Assembly (NCBI GenBank): GCA_032622095.1
Contig: CP136069.1
Location: 11,552,036 to 11,616,035 of the forward strand
Direction of reading: 5' to 3'
From: Siphonodentalium dalli
Lineage: Eukaryota > Mollusca > Scaphopoda > Gadilida > Siphonodentaliidae
Length of the DNA: 64,000 bases
The position numbers were made by a program, and so were the translations under genes. Numbering within the stretch: the stretch's first letter is position 1; each line of letters starts with the position of its first letter. Shown here in pieces: positions 60,991-64,000 of the stretch. The notes beneath the pieces were generated by a model. It was not told where the DNA came from and did not search any database. It saw only the letters and a program-made list of their open reading frames with translations.

Positions 60991-62276
60991 TTATTTATTT
61001 TTTTTAAACGTTTTTTATTGAAACCAAGAACAAGATACTTCAATGGGTTGGTAATGCATAAACACAATTTGTTATATATACTATACATATACATTATAAG
61101 TGAGTTGTTTTTAAAGAATAGTATTAGAGAGATAAAGGGCTGATAGATGGAGTGGGAGATTTAGTCAGTTGAATAGATAGCTATATAGAGAATATCTGCA
61201 TAGTGTGGCTGAATAAAGAATATATTTTTGTCAGAAGCGATGACCTACTTAGCGACTTTATCTGTATAGTAGAGACTAATTAGTTATGAAACAGTTTTAT
61301 ATTCATGAACCTGCACCGCGAAATAGACCGTTTTATAATTTCTCAATTATGCTGGAAACATATCATAGCATGGTGTAATTTCTAATAAAATCTTAATGAT
61401 TCGCGTAAAGTTCAAATTTAAAACTGAAGTGTACGAGTAACTTTTAGAAAGAAGTCGCCAGCGATTGCACGAAATTACTTTGTGGATGTTGACGTTCCTA
61501 AGGACGCTATCGCTAACAACGGAAACCAGCATGGCCCGTTATAATGCTGCTCCATATAACGTTGTTACGATCAAGTGACGTCACTCACCAACTGCTGTAG
61601 GTCCATGTTCATGTAACCTTTCTTCCTCGCATATTATTAAGTTTATCTGTCGTGTAGAGGATGCTTTATCTGTCTAGTAGACGGATATAGGCGTGGTTTA
61701 TATGATGGGCTTTATATGTATAGTAGAGATAGGTAGGAGGTGGATAAATAGATGTAAGAATATATTTCGCACGCGTCGTGTGTGTGCCTATATTACATGC
61801 ATGGATGTACTTTTTGAAAACGTATATGTCTGTAGAATTTGAGCTACTCTTTCTGACTGGGTCGCTCAGCTGGCAAGATACGATTTGACAGTGCTTCAAC
61901 GCGACTAATCTAAGGTATATACAAATATATGTAACACGCCAGAACTGGTTCCTACGACGTAACACTACAGATACAGATATGTGCAGTAATACGTTCACAT
62001 GTGGGCGACTGCATATACATACATGTATAGTTTAAGTCAGTATTGTATGGGGGATATTTTATAAGGCATATATTAAAAATGGGTTAAGATGTGGATGGAA
62101 GATAAAATGACTGAGTGACATGTTAAGTGACTTTGTATGCGTATGTTTAGGCTATCGTTTTAGTATTTCAACAAATTTTCCCATTTTGACCAGCGTTTGT
62201 CGAATTGTTCGTATAGGCATTTGCTATAATATGAAGTCTTTTCTAGTTTGTAGTAGTACTGAAGTTCTTGTATAAT
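60991..62276. other. No gene recognised; possible LINE 3' UTR
   Basis: A T-rich run at 60985-61012 would be a poly(A) tail if read on the minus strand, so the L1/Tx1-like LINE to the right may extend down to here. Nothing else supports it, and the intervening 1.2 kb is unremarkable. Confidence 0.25.
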
Positions 62277-63290
62277 TTAATTTAATTTTGGTAGTTCACA
62301 CCTCACTTCAGATCGATAAATATAGTATGTTGCAAAAATAATGATGAAGCCTACAACGTCTTCTAATTGTTCATCTGTTGAGACTCTGAATATCACTGTA
62401 AACTCCGTTAAGCAACTGGATCCACACTTGGCTAGTAACATTACATTTCCAGAATAGATGTAAGATAGTTTCTTTTTATGATCCACAGAACGTAAATAAA
62501 ATGTCATTCGATAATTTAATTCGGTTCCTAGAATTCTGGTATTTATTCGATATTGGAAACATTTATATTTCGAATCAGAAGCGTGAATAAATGATTTTGT
62601 CAGAACTGTAGACCAAAGTGTTTTGTTAATTTTTATCTCCAATTCTCATTCCCATTTTTTCCTGAAATTTCATGACATGTGTTTGTTGTATCAATTCATC
62701 ATAAGTGTTTTTAGATTTACCCAAAAGTACTGTACTTAACTGGAATGGGATTAGTGGGTTCTTAGTGGTTGAATACTGTTTTTTTTGCACAGCTTTAATG
62801 AATTGTTTGACACCTATAATCACCCTGTTGTATGGCAGGAAGTTGATTTTGCACTCGATTTGCCTTTCTAATACATCGATAGAAATAATAATGCCATTAT
62901 GATCTATTAGGTCATTTACAAACATTAATTCTATTCTTTTCCAATTCCCGAGAAGAGAATTATTTATCTTTTGTGAAGATATTTCCGTTATCATATAGTA
63001 CGTTACCAAGAAGTTCTTATGTGGTTATTGGCTTAATGGTATCGCAATATGATGCCCATGATATAAGTACCTCTGACCAGAAATGATTCCTAATCCTCTC
63101 ACTATATTGGCGAATTGTCATTGGACTTAAAAGGTACCATTTGAATGCTAAGAAGTTTTGAGAATACTTAAATAGAGACTATCATTTCCCAGATGATGCG
63201 ATAATGCGTTTGATCCAGATTATTTTCATTGAAGTTTTGAATGTCAACCATTTTACAGCCTCCAGTTGAAATATTTATTCACAACGAATG
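62277..63290 (-). pseudogene. L1/Tx1-like LINE ORF2 C-terminal remnant with frameshifts
   Basis: On the minus strand the order is that of the post-RT region of L1/Tx1-type LINEs. First GGCKMVDIQNFNENNLDQT (about 63265-63205). Then, after a frameshift, NHFWSEVLISWASYC (about 63090). Then VNDLIDHNGIIISIDVLERQ and INFLPYNRVI (62626-63009). Then INKTLWSTVLTKSF and KCFQYRINTRILGTELNYRM (62277-62642), with a Cys/His end visible only after another frameshift. The RT catalytic domain would lie to the right of 63290 and was not seen. At least three frame breaks and several stops make it non-functional. Confidence 0.65.
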
Positions 63291-64000
63291 AATCAAAACA
63301 TCAATCAAGGCCCTGTAAAAAAGAAAATCTTCATAATTGTTCCTATCAGGAAGCCGTGACTCAGTTGGTTTAGTTTTTGGCGCATTAACATAGGCCAAAT
63401 TAACATTTACTGCAGATTGTTTTGGATATAGCCGAAGTGTTTTATTCTCTATTTGCTAAAATTATTAACTAAGCCTGAGATCTAGATACACAAATATAAA
63501 TATAGACTGATGGTGCCCTAGATACATGAATCCGACACCCATGTGTGTAATGGACGTTTACCGGGCTTAGCTCCAGCTTTTATATTATTTGAAGCCATGA
63601 TGCATTATCCACTTTATCGATAGACCAAGTATTCTCGGTCCACAACAGCTTGAGATATCAGTTGGGTTGATGCTGTTTTTGGACCGAGTCCAGTTCCGTT
63701 ACTCTTCTATAACAAACTTTCATTGAAAATACCTAATATATTTACACATGGAGCCTGGTAATCACGCGAAACCCTGAATGTGATTAATCACCCTTCATAC
63801 TGCTATATAATTTACCATGATAGAAAAGGGCATACTGATGACATGATTGTTTAATATATTGTTTCATGCATTTTCTGATATTGCAACAAATTGAAATTCT
63901 CTGGAAAACAATTTATAAATCTTGTTGCTTTGACATTCAACTGGCATCTGGTATATGCATGTTTGATATCATCATTCTGGGGGAAGGCTGCCCTCTGTTC
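63291..64000. other. No feature recognised
   Basis: AT-rich sequence to the end of the window; no ORF, repeat or motif I can support. Confidence 0.5.

Overview
Metazoan nuclear DNA. It is AT-rich, intron-dominated and loaded with retroelements. A lophotrochozoan, most likely a mollusc, is suggested by a tRNA-headed SINE with an (AATC)n tail, several CR1-like and L1/Tx1-like LINE remnants, abundant Penelope-like elements (PLEs), and a secreted PAN/EB/FN3/C-type-lectin gene. The phylum is an inference. No rRNA or stand-alone tRNA gene and no CRISPR array was seen.

Left half (1-30 kb): one minus-strand host gene appears to span the region. Four exons are recognisable by domain, and every internal boundary is phase 1: signal peptide plus PAN/apple-like domain (29515-29761), a cysteine-rich EB-like module (18183-18308), a fibronectin type III domain (11683-11946), and the first half of a C-type lectin domain (3876-4082). 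The rest would lie beyond coordinate 1 or in exons I could not recognise. Its introns hold a CR1-like LINE (12246-14840), another LINE 3' fragment (5566-6360), a piece of a second PLE lineage (17147-17400), three decayed copies of an EB-exon/intron segment (18257-21098) with a transposon inserted in one of them, and a decayed ~110-130 bp satellite (24440-27760) interrupted by another mobile element. A 12 x 35 bp minisatellite (30221-30640) lies just upstream of the first exon.

Middle (30-38 kb): no gene recognised. A complete SINE, RTE-like retroposon tails and GC-rich foldback elements are visible.

Right half (38-61 kb): a PLE cluster. Copy A (38539-41015, minus) is 5' truncated and flanked by a long target duplication inside (TA)n. 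Copies B (44224-48464) and C (48465-53072) are head-to-tail on the plus strand with a period of 4613 bp. Each encodes ORF1, with a disordered basic linker and a C-terminal SGNH/GDSL-hydrolase-like domain, followed by ORF2, a PLE reverse transcriptase with a GIY-YIG endonuclease. ORF2 lies in the -1 frame. The ORF1 stop codon is immediately preceded by the canonical slippery heptamer T TTA AAC, a possible stem begins six nucleotides downstream, and a PLE-like N-terminal motif of ORF2 lies upstream of its first ATG. I read this as a PLE that makes an SGNH-RT-EN polyprotein by -1 ribosomal frameshifting. The 5' leader of copy C carries a TATA box, a hammerhead-ribozyme-like core and a candidate intron whose donor lies inside the ribozyme. 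The cluster sits within large duplicated and inverted segments (D1/D2, E1/E2/E3).

Right end (61-64 kb): a decayed L1/Tx1-like LINE 3' part (62277-63290, minus) and otherwise unremarkable AT-rich sequence.
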